DNA from: Thermogladius sp023256015
GTDB taxonomy: Archaea > Thermoproteota > Thermoprotei_A > Sulfolobales > Desulfurococcaceae
Assembly (NCBI RefSeq): GCF_051131135.1
Contig: NZ_CP151274.1
Span: forward strand, 496,001 to 560,000
Direction of reading: 5' to 3'
Length of the DNA stretch: 64,000 nt
Below are positions 42,075 to 51,035 of the stretch, in pieces. Numbering within the stretch: the stretch's first letter is position 1; the number at the start of each line of letters is the position of its first letter. The notes under the pieces were generated by a model that saw nothing but the letters and a program-made list of their open reading frames with translations, was not told the DNA's origin and made no database searches. The position numbers and the translations under genes were made by a program.

Positions 42075-42158
42075 TCATCCCTCCTTTGCCAACGCTACCA
42101 ACAGCACTATTGCCGAGAATAGGACGAATGCAACGAACAGGATCATCTGTATGTTCAC
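42075..42158 (-). CDS. KdpF-like single-helix micro-protein
   Basis: A 27-codon ORF read from GTG at 42158: MNIQMILFVAFVLFSAIVLL then VALAKEG. It consists of one membrane helix and a short charged tail, like bacterial KdpF (about 29 residues), a lipid-like stabiliser of the KdpABC complex. GGTGG, 5 nt before GTG 42158, overlaps the kdpC stop; an upstream GTG at 42167 would give 30 residues. In bacteria kdpF comes before kdpA; here it comes after kdpC. Homology to KdpF is inferred from size, topology and place only. Confidence 0.6.
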   Translation of the reverse strand: MNIQMILFVAFVLFSAIVLLVALAKEG

Positions 42159-42160
42159 TT

Positions 42161-42628
42161 TCACCACCCGCAAGTCTTGTTGAGAATTTGTAGGATCTCC
42201 AAGTTGACCTCTTCCACATTGACTATGCTGTAACCTGGAGAAAACAAGTGCAGGTTCGCCACGGCGTTCTTTGCGGCGTTGTCTAGCAGGAGCTTCACGA
42301 GTAGGTGACGCGGCAAACCCGTTTCATTAGACACTCTATCTACCTGCTCCAGCGCGTAGGTTAGTGGAACGTACGGGTCCGCACCTGAGGAGGTCATATT
42401 AGTGCTGAAGGGGTGGAATAGAGGGCTTGACTCGTTGTAGTGCGCCACTAGAGAGGAGGCTATAACCCTCCCGCAGGCCACGTGTAGACTCCCCTCAGCC
42501 CGCCACGGCGCAATCGCGTGTGAGACCAGCCACACTAAGGCCGGGTACACGAACCCCAACACGACCACTAGAATTAGAAGGAGAGCCGCCAGACTAGCGA
42601 GCTTAACCACGACCTTAAAGAAACTCAC
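42161..42628 (-). CDS. kdpC: Potassium-transporting ATPase KdpC subunit
   Basis: 155 residues with one N-terminal membrane helix (about 10-33) and a soluble extracytoplasmic domain, including the family segments HPFSTNMTSSGADPYVPL and NAAKNAVANLHLF and the conserved GLPRHLL. GTG at 42628 is chosen since GGGGTGAT lies 6-7 nt upstream and it overlaps the kdpB stop (TGGTGA). Some loops are divergent from the bacterial protein. Confidence 0.9.
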   Translation of the reverse strand: MSFFKVVVKLASLAALLLILVVVLGFVYPALVWLVSHAIAPWRAEGSLHVACGRVIASSLVAHYNESSPLFHPFSTNMTSSGADPYVPLTYALEQVDRVSNETGLPRHLLVKLLLDNAAKNAVANLHLFSPGYSIVNVEEVNLEILQILNKTCGW

Positions 42629-44730
42629 CAGTGGATCACCCCGTAAACGGTCCATGCGACCGCAGTGTCGATCAACTTGATCGCGACGAACGGTATAATG
42701 GCCCCCGTGATACCGTACACGATAAGGTTCCGCACTAGGAGCCTCTTGAAAGTGGAGACCTTGAAACCCGCCCCCTTGACTGCGAGCGGTATTAACAACG
42801 GGATTATGATGGCGTTGAAAATCATGGTGGCTAAGACGGCCGTCACAGTGTTGTACAGGTTGAGGAAGTTTAGGAAGCTCGCCTGGGGGACGACTGTTGA
42901 GATGATGAACGGGAGTATGGTGAAGTACTTGGCTATGTCGTTCATTATACTGAAAGTCGTGAGAGCGCCCCTGGTCGTTAATATAGACCTGCCGAGCTTG
43001 ATGATGTCGACTATCCTGGCCGGGTTGGAGTCGAGGTCTATCATATTGGCAGCCTCCTTAGCGGGCCTCGTACCCGTGTGCATCGCAACACCAACGTCAG
43101 CCCTCGCAAGCGCCGGGGCGTCATTTGTTCCGTCGCCCATAACCGCCACAACATGCCCCTGTTTCTCTTCTCTCTCTACCAACAGCAACTTGTCCTCGGG
43201 CTTAGCCTGAGCGTAGAAATCCTCGATACCGGCCTCTTTTGCGATACTAGCCGCAGTATAGGGGTTGTCACCCGTGATCATGACCGTTTTTATACCCATT
43301 AGCTTCAGCTCGTGGATCCTCTCCCTGATGCCCTTCTTTAACCTGTCTCTCAACACGACGAAACCGACGAGGACGTCGTTGAAGGCCACTAGTAGTGGGG
43401 TGTCGCCACGAGACCCTATAGTCCTCACAATGTCCTCTATCCTAGGGTCTTTGTCGATGTTCAGGAGTCTTAATATGGCGTCTGGAGCTCCTTTGACTAT
43501 CCTGACCTCCTCACCCAGACTCCTCATGGCTAAAATCTCCTTCTCAATCCTGGAGAGTGGTTGACCCTCCGGCTCCCCGAACATTCTCTTACCTCCCCTC
43601 CACGCGAAGACTATACCGCCGTACCTCTTGCTAGGTGTGTAGTTTATCCTCGATGCGACCATCGCCTCTTCCACTAGGACTTTGGCTGGGACGTAGCCTT
43701 TCTCTTCGGCCAGCCCGATTATCGACTTCGCCTCGTGCGTGGAGTCGCCTACAGAAGACAGGTACGCTGCAATCGCCACGTCCCTCTCGCTATAGTTGTT
43801 CAGCGGAACGAATTCGACAGCGCTCCTGATACCCTCGGTAATAGTGCCAGTTTTATCGAAGATCACGACATCTACGTCGCCCGCCGCCTCCACCGCCTTA
43901 CCCGACTTGGCGATGACGTTGTGGCTCGCGAGCCTTAGTACACCCGATATCCCTATCGCAGGCAGCAGCCCCCCTATGGTTGTCGGCATTAAGGCCACTA
44001 ACAATGATATCATGAGAGACGGGTCTGGGTAATTGCCGAAGGCACCCAACACGAAGTACAGCGACGCCACTACCACTAGGAAGATCAGCGAGAGGCCGAG
44101 GAGCAGCATCGACAGCATTATCTCGCTCCTCATTTTCGCTCTCTTGGCCCCCGAGATCAGGGCTATCATTTTGTCGAGATAGCTCCTGCCCGGTTCAGCG
44201 GCGACCTCTACAACGATCTTGCCCGTTACCACTTTAGTACCAGATATGACTCTGTCGCCCTTACCCTTGAAGGCGGGCTCCGACTCCCCCGTAAGCATCG
44301 ATTCGTCGACGAAGGCCTCCCCCTCGACAACAAAGCCGTCTTGAGGGACGTACTCGTTCTGCTCTACCACTACATAATCCCCGATCCTCAGCTCGCTAGA
44401 CTTGACGTCAACCACCTTGTCGCCAACCAGTTTGTGTGCTACTATCTCTTTCTCGAGCCCTTTCAGGAAGTCGACCCTAGCCTTAGCCTCGTGCTCCGAG
44501 AAGGACTCCGACAGCGTCGAGAACCACACCGTGATTAGTAGAATGGCGAAGACGTCCACATAGAACCACGTGCCCAAGTAAGGCGAGGGGTAGAAGACGA
44601 GAGGTAGCTCGAAGAACGCCCCAAGCTCTACGATGAACATTATCGGACTTGTCTTCAGTAGGTAGAGGGGGTTAAGCCTCTTGACGGACTCGGTTAAAAC
44701 ACTAATCCAGCTGATCTTAAACTCGCTCAA
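42625..44730 (-). CDS. kdpB: Potassium-transporting ATPase KdpB (P-type ATPase)
   Basis: Energising P-type ATPase subunit of the high-affinity K+ pump. 701 residues from TTG 44730, which has GGGTGG 5 nt upstream; GTG 44739 is inside that site. Motifs: MLTGES (about 145-150, with the regulatory serine position), MPTTIGG in helix M4, phosphorylation site DKTGT (Asp near 292), and the hinge GDGTNDAPAL. Overlaps kdpA by a few codons at most. Confidence 0.95.
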   Translation of the reverse strand: MSEFKISWISVLTESVKRLNPLYLLKTSPIMFIVELGAFFELPLVFYPSPYLGTWFYVDVFAILLITVWFSTLSESFSEHEAKARVDFLKGLEKEIVAHKLVGDKVVDVKSSELRIGDYVVVEQNEYVPQDGFVVEGEAFVDESMLTGESEPAFKGKGDRVISGTKVVTGKIVVEVAAEPGRSYLDKMIALISGAKRAKMRSEIMLSMLLLGLSLIFLVVVASLYFVLGAFGNYPDPSLMISLLVALMPTTIGGLLPAIGISGVLRLASHNVIAKSGKAVEAAGDVDVVIFDKTGTITEGIRSAVEFVPLNNYSERDVAIAAYLSSVGDSTHEAKSIIGLAEEKGYVPAKVLVEEAMVASRINYTPSKRYGGIVFAWRGGKRMFGEPEGQPLSRIEKEILAMRSLGEEVRIVKGAPDAILRLLNIDKDPRIEDIVRTIGSRGDTPLLVAFNDVLVGFVVLRDRLKKGIRERIHELKLMGIKTVMITGDNPYTAASIAKEAGIEDFYAQAKPEDKLLLVEREEKQGHVVAVMGDGTNDAPALARADVGVAMHTGTRPAKEAANMIDLDSNPARIVDIIKLGRSILTTRGALTTFSIMNDIAKYFTILPFIISTVVPQASFLNFLNLYNTVTAVLATMIFNAIIIPLLIPLAVKGAGFKVSTFKRLLVRNLIVYGITGAIIPFVAIKLIDTAVAWTVYGVIHW

Positions 44731-44731
44731 C

Positions 44732-46339
44732 TCAGCCACCCATTAACAGGGGGCCTATTGCCAGGAACGGGAAAAACGTTAAAGCGGTCAGAATTACGAT
44801 CATAACTACAGAGAATATTACGAACAGCAACCCCTGTGTTTCGACGGGCTCCTCGGCAACGCTTCTCTTGGCTTTACTTATGTCGTCAGCTATCAGTAAG
44901 AACAGGAAAATAGGCAAATACCTGCCCAAGAGCATGACTATGGCTGTAGACAAGTTCCAGAAGGCCGTGTTACCGAGAGACCCTAGGTAGCCGGAACCGT
45001 TGTTGGCCGCCGCAGAGGTGTACTCGTACAAGACCATCGTGTACGTGAGGGGGTCCAGGCTATTCGAAAAGGCTGTGTACTGTCTTAGTACTAGAGCTAT
45101 AGAGGTCGGCACGAGTATAATGGCGGGGTGTATCAGGAATACCACCGTAGATAGCTTGACTACTCTAGGAGATATAGGGATGTTAACGAATCTCGGAGTC
45201 TTACCCACCATCAGCGAGCCGATGAAAATTATTATGAAGACGTAGACTAGCAGGTACAGCAGCCCTACTCCATCGGCCCCGGGGACGGCCTGGATGAACA
45301 TAGCTGTAAGGAAGGCGGCTATGGCGGAGGGCTTCATGGCTAGCAGACTCGAAGCCGTAGCCCCTGTATCCGACAAGAGAGAGGCCGTATTGAAAACGAG
45401 GGAGCCAGGGTAGCCGAGTCTCGGCTCTATCAGGTTGTTTAGGGAGGGCACGCCGCTTGCTACGGAGACACCGACGATTATGAAAGCCGTTACGTAGGCT
45501 ACGGCGAACAGGGAGAGACCCCTACGTTTCCCTAAGACCCTGCCGAAGGCAAAGAGCATGCTCGTCGGTGTGAGTAGCATTAAAACCGACTCTATGAAGT
45601 TCGTGAGCCCGCTCGGGTTTTCGAGAGGGTAGGCGGAGTTCGACCCGTAGAAACCCCCACCGTTAGTACCTAGAAGTTTTATCGCCTCGAACGAGGCTAC
45701 TGGGCCTAACCTCAACATAAACGACCCGGAATACGGGTTGTCTACTCGAACCCACTCGTTGAAGGTTTGCGGGACGCCTAGGGCAGATAGCAGTACTGCG
45801 CTGACGATGGATAGCGGTAGCAATAGTAGCCCTATCGTCATAACCAAGTCGCGGTAGAAGTTGCCCGCACTCTCTCCCATCAGCGACCGGAAAAAGGCTA
45901 GCGAAACCGATATACCTGTAGCGGGAGCCAGAAACATCGTCGAGCCGATAACTACGCTCTGAGCCATGTTCGTGAGCGTCGTCTCGCCGATGTAATGCTG
46001 GAGATTCGTGTTCGTTGCGAAGGATACCGCCGTATTGAAAGCTAGGTCCCAAGGGAGGTCGGTTCCACCGAAGAATAGTCCCTGTTTAGCGAGTAGCACG
46101 GTGTCGATGGCTATTAAGATGAAATTGAAAAACAGCAAGTCTTTAGCGTAGTCGGTGAAGGACCTGCTAGTAGTGTCCAAGCCTATACGGTCTAAGCACC
46201 TGTAAATTACCTCTAGGAGTCTCGGCGGCTTCTTGTGCCATTCAACAACCATTTTTCTAATAACCCCGCTTAGAACGTAGCCCGCTATAACAGTGGTCAA
46301 GAAAATGTTAAGCCAGTAGACGATCAGCAATTGAATCAT
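44732..46339 (-). CDS. kdpA: Potassium-transporting ATPase KdpA (channel-like subunit)
   Basis: 535 residues, ten membrane helices in four pore modules. The selectivity loops can be seen: SFATNTNLQHY, GTNGGGFYGSNSAYPLENP, the third around SDTGATASSLLAM, and TSAAANNGSGYLG. The third loop appears to lack the usual filter glycine at the expected place. ATG at 46339 has GGGTG 6 nt before it. A TATA element at 46398 begins the kdpABC transcript. No kdpD/kdpE sensor pair is in the window. Confidence 0.94.
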   Translation of the reverse strand: MIQLLIVYWLNIFLTTVIAGYVLSGVIRKMVVEWHKKPPRLLEVIYRCLDRIGLDTTSRSFTDYAKDLLFFNFILIAIDTVLLAKQGLFFGGTDLPWDLAFNTAVSFATNTNLQHYIGETTLTNMAQSVVIGSTMFLAPATGISVSLAFFRSLMGESAGNFYRDLVMTIGLLLLPLSIVSAVLLSALGVPQTFNEWVRVDNPYSGSFMLRLGPVASFEAIKLLGTNGGGFYGSNSAYPLENPSGLTNFIESVLMLLTPTSMLFAFGRVLGKRRGLSLFAVAYVTAFIIVGVSVASGVPSLNNLIEPRLGYPGSLVFNTASLLSDTGATASSLLAMKPSAIAAFLTAMFIQAVPGADGVGLLYLLVYVFIIIFIGSLMVGKTPRFVNIPISPRVVKLSTVVFLIHPAIILVPTSIALVLRQYTAFSNSLDPLTYTMVLYEYTSAAANNGSGYLGSLGNTAFWNLSTAIVMLLGRYLPIFLFLLIADDISKAKRSVAEEPVETQGLLFVIFSVVMIVILTALTFFPFLAIGPLLMGG

Positions 46340-46397
46340 AGAAACACCCTAAAATTGATGGACTACCGTTAGCACTATTGCTTCATGGCACCTGTCT

Positions 46398-46407
46398 ACT
46401 ATAAACA
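46398..46407 (-). promoter_or_regulatory. TATA box of kdpABC
   Basis: The minus strand reads GTTTATAGTA, 60-70 nt before the kdpA ATG; predicts a start near 46375 and a leader of about 35 nt. Confidence 0.45.
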
Positions 46408-46502
46408 TGGAGATGAGTATGAGATGGCAACCTTATTAATCTAACAGCAGACCGCTTAAGACGGCCTTTTACAAAGTTTCCCTACCATGAATAGTTGGAG
46501 TG

Positions 46503-47084
46503 CTACGGCTCCGCATATATCAGAGTGTACCCTTTCTTGCTAACCTTTTCAACGCGCTTGTATACATCTCTTGCCTTGCTAAGAATTCTCTCTCCACCCT
46601 TAGCTAGCACGAACTGAGCCCATCCACCGCTTCTCAGGTGGTGGACAGCCCCCAGTACTATCCTTTCGACCACGTCCATGCCCGCCGCAAGAGGGGGGTT
46701 TGAGTATATCGCATCAAACCTCTTCCCTTTGAAAGGCTCGTAGGCATCCCCTAAGACCACTACAACCCTATCCTCCACCTTATTCAGTTTAGCGTTCAGC
46801 TTTGAGACCTTAACTGCGAGCGGGTTCACATCCACCATGTAGACTTTCAGGCGGGGCGCTACGCTCGCGACCGCTACACCTATTACGCCAAAACCGCATC
46901 CGACATCTAGCACTTCTCCCTCCTCGGGTATCCTTAGGTGTCCCAGTAATAGGCGAGTGCCCTCGTCGACCTCGCTACCGGAGAACAGGCTCGTGTACGA
47001 AACGAACTGGAGAGGCACGCCTCTGTAGACGTAGGTGACTACGACTTTATTCCCTGCAGGCCCCTTCTTAAAGTAGTGGGTCAA
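46503..47084 (-). CDS. RsmC/RlmG-like class I methyltransferase
   Basis: 193 residues: SAM-binding motif VLDVGCGFGVIGVAVA (about 58-73), acidic strand end VDVNPLAV, and the NPPL motif (SNPPLAAG near 128) typical of N-methylation of a base. N-terminal FSGSEVDEGTRLLL fits this family. TTG at 47084 overlaps the cbf5 stop (TTGA), so it is translated with cbf5; rRNA or tRNA modification is likely. Confidence 0.85.
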   Translation of the reverse strand: MTHYFKKGPAGNKVVVTYVYRGVPLQFVSYTSLFSGSEVDEGTRLLLGHLRIPEEGEVLDVGCGFGVIGVAVASVAPRLKVYMVDVNPLAVKVSKLNAKLNKVEDRVVVVLGDAYEPFKGKRFDAIYSNPPLAAGMDVVERIVLGAVHHLRSGGWAQFVLAKGGERILSKARDVYKRVEKVSKKGYTLIYAEP

Positions 47085-48145
47085 CTCTTCGAGACCTGCC
47101 TCTTCCAGGTTTGCGGGTATACGCCCGGTTGCATGTACACTCTCTTAGTCTTAACTACGATGCCCTTGTTCATGTTTTTGATCTCGGCGGCGTCGTGCTG
47201 GGATACGCCCAGTGATACCAGCTCGCCCTTTAGTGTAAAAACCGCCACCGTAGACCCTTTCCTCACGTCGCTCGTGACTTTCGCTACACCCGGCGCAGCG
47301 AGGTTGGCCCCGTGGGCTATGGCGTCTACAGCCGTGTCCAGTATCACCACTTTGGGTAGGTGTACAACCGAGACTTCGACAGGTTGTACTACTCTCCTGA
47401 GCAGTCTCTCGTCGCCTCTCTCCCTCCATAAAGTGACCGCTTCCATGACCTCCTGCATTGTAAACAGAGTCTCGTCCTCTCTGAACGGCCCTGTCCTAGT
47501 CCTCCTGAGCTCCCTCATGTGAGCCCCTACACCCAGGAGCAGCCCTACGTCGTGAGCTATCTTCCTCATGTAAGTACCGGGGTCGGAGAGTACGCGGACT
47601 AAGGCAAACTTGTCCCTGTACTCGAGCAACTCGATCTCGTAGACTTTCCTCTTCCTCAAAGCCCTCTTCACGCTCGATCTCAAAGGTGGTCTCTGGTAGA
47701 TCTCGCCTTTAAAGTACTCAACAGCCCTCCTCAAACTCTCTTCATCGACCGCGTCGTGGAGCTGAATCACCATGACGTACTCCTTGACCGTGTGAATTAC
47801 GCTGCCGATCACTTTCGTGGCGTTCTCTAGGCCTACAGGCAGGACACCTGTTACTTTGGGGTATCCCCGCCCCGTCTACAGGGGCTCTAGGGTACCCCCG
47901 TGCCCTGCCTTGCTAACCCCTACCAGTTTCTTAACCCATGCGACTACTTCGTGACTTGTAGGCCCTGGTGGTTTGTCTAGGTTTATCACTCCGTTAACAA
48001 TGTGCTCCTTGATCGGCCTCTCGTAAGGAAGCCTACCGTAATCGCTCGACGTGTCGGCTTCTCTCACCACTATCCAGTCGTTTTTGTATCCAGCTCTCTC
48101 TGTTACGTGGTCTAGGAATTCCAGCCCTCTCTCCACTAGACCCAT
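47081..48145 (-). CDS. cbf5: tRNA/rRNA pseudouridine synthase Cbf5 (gene with 24-nt intron)
   Basis: Catalytic subunit of H/ACA guide ribonucleoproteins. The frame breaks: exon 1 (47887-48145) encodes ...VINLDKPPGPTSHEV...GHGGTL and exon 2 (47081-47862) continues ...PKVTGVLPVGLENATKVIG. Joining them gives 346 residues with GGTLDPKVTG intact; Asp87, the catalytic residue, is coded across the junction (G|AC). Unspliced mRNA reads Glu-Pro-Leu-stop. The C terminus carries a PUA domain (DAIAHGANLAAPGV). Crenarchaeal cbf5 introns are known; this gene fits that class. Confidence 0.95.
47863..47886 (-). other. Archaeal mRNA intron in cbf5 (24 nt)
   Basis: Folds with the exon borders into a relaxed bulge-helix-bulge: inner stem GCCCC/GGGGC around a 7-nt loop, central helix CCCT/GGGG, 3-nt bulges AGA and ATA cut after their second base, and outer pairs GGGG/CCCC. 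These cuts leave exactly the conserved Leu-Asp-Pro codons. It would be removed by the tRNA splicing endonuclease and joined by RtcB-type ligase. Confidence 0.88.
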
Positions 48146-48286
48146 CGGGTAGCACCACCCTAAGTCTTTAATGCACGAGTCAGCACCTATTAAGGAGCTT
48201 AATACACGATAAGGGTGAGGCGATGAGCTGAAAACCTGTACTAAAATAGCCGTGCGGGTCAGCCGCGTTCAGGTGGACACCGCCGC

Positions 48287-48577
48287 TTAGACGACGCTGG
48301 TTGAGACCTTTACTCTCTCTTTCATGAAATCCGTTAACCCGCTTTCACCAATGGCCTTCAATACCTCCTCGTCGCTCGCTCCTCTAGATATCGGTATTTT
48401 CTTGTCTAGAGGCTCTATGTGCTTTATGTTGACCCTCCTCCGCTTCACCCCTGTGAGGCTCTTCGGGCCTGTAACCAGGACGAAGCTGTCGTCTATTATG
48501 TCGACTATGACGCACTTCCTGCCCGCCTCTCTACCCGACACCTTGACGCAGACCCTGCCTATCTCAATAGCCGGCAT
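48287..48577 (-). CDS. rpl14e: Large-subunit ribosomal protein L14e
   Basis: 96 residues: MPAIEIGRVCVKVSGREAGR, VIVDIIDDSFVLVTGP, and RRRVNIKHIEPL are typical. ATG at 48577 is the family start. The order cmk-L14e-cbf5 is widespread in Crenarchaeota. A 141-bp spacer with a TATA-like TGTATTAAG (about 48200) separates it from cbf5. Confidence 0.94.
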   Translation of the reverse strand: MPAIEIGRVCVKVSGREAGRKCVIVDIIDDSFVLVTGPKSLTGVKRRRVNIKHIEPLDKKIPISRGASDEEVLKAIGESGLTDFMKERVKVSTSVV

Positions 48578-48592
48578 AGTCAACACCCTCTC

Positions 48593-49153
48593 TCAAAGAT
48601 TAGCAGTTTTATGTGTTTTTAAAAACTTGTCTATACTATACTTTATGATCGCAAAAGTCTCCTCAACGCCCAACTTTGACGTGTCTATGACTAGGTCGAA
48701 AACCGACAGGTCCAGCGGGTCTATCCCGTAGAACTCTATGAACCTCCTCCGCTGGACACTCTCGCGCACAATAGTCTCGCGTAAAGCGTCCTCGAATGGC
48801 TTGTTGTCCCTTGCCGCGATTCGGGCTACGCGGACTTTTAGGGGGGCTGTTATGTAGATCTTAAAGTCTACGATGTCGCTCGCGATCCATGCCGTCAGAT
48901 GGCCGTCTAGCACTACATTGTCTTCGTGCGCTAATTGGAACGTCCTCTTGTCTATCTCTAGGTCAATGCTCGGGTCTTTCAGTGCGACGAGAGATAACTC
49001 CTCCAGCGACAACCCCCTGCTTCTGGCCAGCTCTCTGAAAATACCACCAGCGGAGTAGTAGACCAGGTCGTAGGTGTCAGCGATTCTCCTAGCGTGTGTA
49101 GTCTTCCCACTCCCCGGAGGGCCGCTTACAGCTATCCTCACCAACTTCAGCAC
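48593..49153 (-). CDS. cmk: Cytidylate kinase (archaeal)
   Basis: Phosphorylates CMP and dCMP. 186 residues: P-loop SGPPGSGKTT (about 10-19), the YYSAGGIFRELA nucleotide site, a DGHLTAW segment near 105, and an LID-like RESVQRRRFIEFYGID. GTG at 49153 is used; GTG at 49141 is a possible alternative. Lies between L34e and L14e. Confidence 0.92.
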   Translation of the reverse strand: MLKLVRIAVSGPPGSGKTTHARRIADTYDLVYYSAGGIFRELARSRGLSLEELSLVALKDPSIDLEIDKRTFQLAHEDNVVLDGHLTAWIASDIVDFKIYITAPLKVRVARIAARDNKPFEDALRETIVRESVQRRRFIEFYGIDPLDLSVFDLVIDTSKLGVEETFAIIKYSIDKFLKTHKTANL

Positions 49154-49169
49154 CGCAAAAGTAGACTAT

Positions 49170-49442
49170 CTAGCTGGCAGCCCTCACAGATCGCCTAATA
49201 AGCTTGGCAAGACAACTCGGGCAGACGACCCCGCCGTAGATCCTCTCGGGCCTTTTCTCAGTCTTAGCGAGCTTCCTCAACTGACTCGGCCTGAGCCTCG
49301 GGACACCGTTGAGCGGTCGTCCACATATAGCACAATGGGCGGAGGAGGGCCTTCTCTTCTCGTAGTGGACTCTAAGCTCGCCCCCGGGCGTCCTCACCAC
49401 AACCCTTCTCCAGCTCCTAGCCCTGTACATCGGTCTGGGCAT
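49170..49442 (-). CDS. rpl34e: Large-subunit ribosomal protein L34e
   Basis: 90 residues with MPRPMYRARSWRRVVVRTPG, a zinc pair CAICGRPL and CPSC, and LRPSQLRKLAKTEKRPERIY. It follows secY in the same direction. Confidence 0.95.
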   Translation of the reverse strand: MPRPMYRARSWRRVVVRTPGGELRVHYEKRRPSSAHCAICGRPLNGVPRLRPSQLRKLAKTEKRPERIYGGVVCPSCLAKLIRRSVRAAS

Positions 49443-49508
49443 CGCTGCCGACCCCTGTAAGCGTTATCGTGTTATCCAGAAAATCGGCTCGGAGTCTAAT
49501 AAATCCTT

Positions 49509-50993
49509 CTACTCCCCTATGATTCTCTTCAGTAACGGGTACGCCTCGAGCGCCCTCTCGTACGCTATCATCATGTAGTACTGCTGTACGATACCGATTG
49601 CCAGTAAGAGGCCCATTCCGCCGCCGTAGACGCCAAGCACGTCGGATAGCGCTGCTATAACACCCACTATAATACTGGACAACACTGTGAGAGGTGTTAT
49701 GTATTTGTCGAGCATCTTCTCCAAGACCTTGGGGTTCCTCCTCATGCCGGGGACTTCCATCCCGCTGTCTACTAGCTGTTGGGCTTGAGCGGTCGCGTTT
49801 AGCCCGGAGACCTCTACCCACATGTAGCCGAACACTATTGATAGCAGTACGAGCACCACGATGTAGACAACGGTCTTAACGGGGTCGGCATAGGCACTGT
49901 ACACTCCCAGCGGGGAGTTCAGGTAGTACGCGATCCCGCCGACTAGGTTGCCGTTTTGGTCGTACGTAGCGAGTGTGTTAACTAGCCACTGGGGTATCAA
50001 GCCTCCCCCGTAAGTCCTGAACAGCGACGCGAATACTAGAATGTCCGCGTACAATATACCCACAAACAGGACAGGGATGTTCGAGACGTAAAGGAATTGT
50101 AGGGGTATCCGAGTTTTTATTGACTGAAGTCTCGGCGTTGTAATGGGGATGTTAACCCTCATGTTGCTTAAGTAGATCACGAGTACCGCGACAACGATCG
50201 TAGCTATGAGACCGACCAGGTCCCTCCCGCCGGGTCTTATCATTATACTCGACAGGCTACTACCAGTGGAGAGAGCCTGGATGATGTAGGGTATCAACCC
50301 CACGGCTGTGCCGTTTATCACGACTGGGCTGAATATGTTCCAGAAGATTATAGTTGCTACACCGGACAGGATGAAGAGGCTGACACCCGACCCTATACCC
50401 CACCCCTTCTGTATCATCTCGTCGAGGAGTATCGCGATGTAAGCTCCCGCGAAGATCTGGAGCCCCACTATCAACCTAGTAGACCACGAGGCAGTACACG
50501 CAGTGAACGGGTTGGGCCCCGTGACTACCCAATACCTACACGACAAGACGTACATCGCGGCCTCGAAGACGGCCAATATAATCGCCAGCGTCTTCTGGGC
50601 TGAGGTAAACTTCTTCCTATCCTCTGGGTCTGTAAGGTCGAGGTCGACCAGCTTAGCTCCGGCCAGGATCTGCATTATCAGGCCCGCGGTCACGATCGGG
50701 CCTATACCTAGCTCCATTAGGGTTCCCCTATTAGACGCAAAGATCACCTGTATTAACAGTATCTGTTGTTGCGAGGCCGGCTGGATTGGGATACCGTACA
50801 GCGGGGTGTTAGCGAGTATTAGGTATACTATTAGCGCCATAGCGGTCCAGAACAACCTTTCGTACAAGGACGGCTTCCTATCCGGCTTCTTAGCAGCAGG
50901 CAAATAGTCTGCTATCCTCGCCATTACGTCCAAGGCTCCCATCGTGGACACCAGCGGGTTACTGGCGTAAACTAGGCTATCTGGGTTAGACAT
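49509..50993 (-). CDS. secY: Preprotein translocase SecY/Sec61 alpha
   Basis: Pore subunit of the secretion channel. 494 residues and ten membrane helices; archaeal motifs TPLYGIPIQP in the N-terminal plug region, MLDKYITPLTVLSS near the C terminus, and GIGSGVSLFI near 200. Lies downstream of L15 at the end of the spc cluster, its usual place. Partner secE is at 19.5 kb. Confidence 0.97.
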   Translation of the reverse strand: MSNPDSLVYASNPLVSTMGALDVMARIADYLPAAKKPDRKPSLYERLFWTAMALIVYLILANTPLYGIPIQPASQQQILLIQVIFASNRGTLMELGIGPIVTAGLIMQILAGAKLVDLDLTDPEDRKKFTSAQKTLAIILAVFEAAMYVLSCRYWVVTGPNPFTACTASWSTRLIVGLQIFAGAYIAILLDEMIQKGWGIGSGVSLFILSGVATIIFWNIFSPVVINGTAVGLIPYIIQALSTGSSLSSIMIRPGGRDLVGLIATIVVAVLVIYLSNMRVNIPITTPRLQSIKTRIPLQFLYVSNIPVLFVGILYADILVFASLFRTYGGGLIPQWLVNTLATYDQNGNLVGGIAYYLNSPLGVYSAYADPVKTVVYIVVLVLLSIVFGYMWVEVSGLNATAQAQQLVDSGMEVPGMRRNPKVLEKMLDKYITPLTVLSSIIVGVIAALSDVLGVYGGGMGLLLAIGIVQQYYMMIAYERALEAYPLLKRIIGE

Positions 50994-51035
50994 ATCAAGT
51001 AGCTTATTAAAACTTATCCGTTGAGAACGTTAACG

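Noticed and set aside
42665..43210. 181-codon plus-strand frame opposite kdpB
   Set aside because: Shadow of the P-type ATPase gene; no independent start site or family features.
47081..48145. cbf5 as a frameshifted pseudogene or two separate genes
   Set aside because: Removing 24 nt at a bulge-helix-bulge restores every conserved residue, including the catalytic Asp, and cbf5 introns are known in this lineage.
48150..48286. Possible guide RNA between L14e and cbf5 (GATGAGCTGA)
   Set aside because: C-like and D-like boxes are adjacent with no guide length between them, and no H/ACA hairpin with a terminal ACA was found. It is treated as leader and promoter of cbf5.
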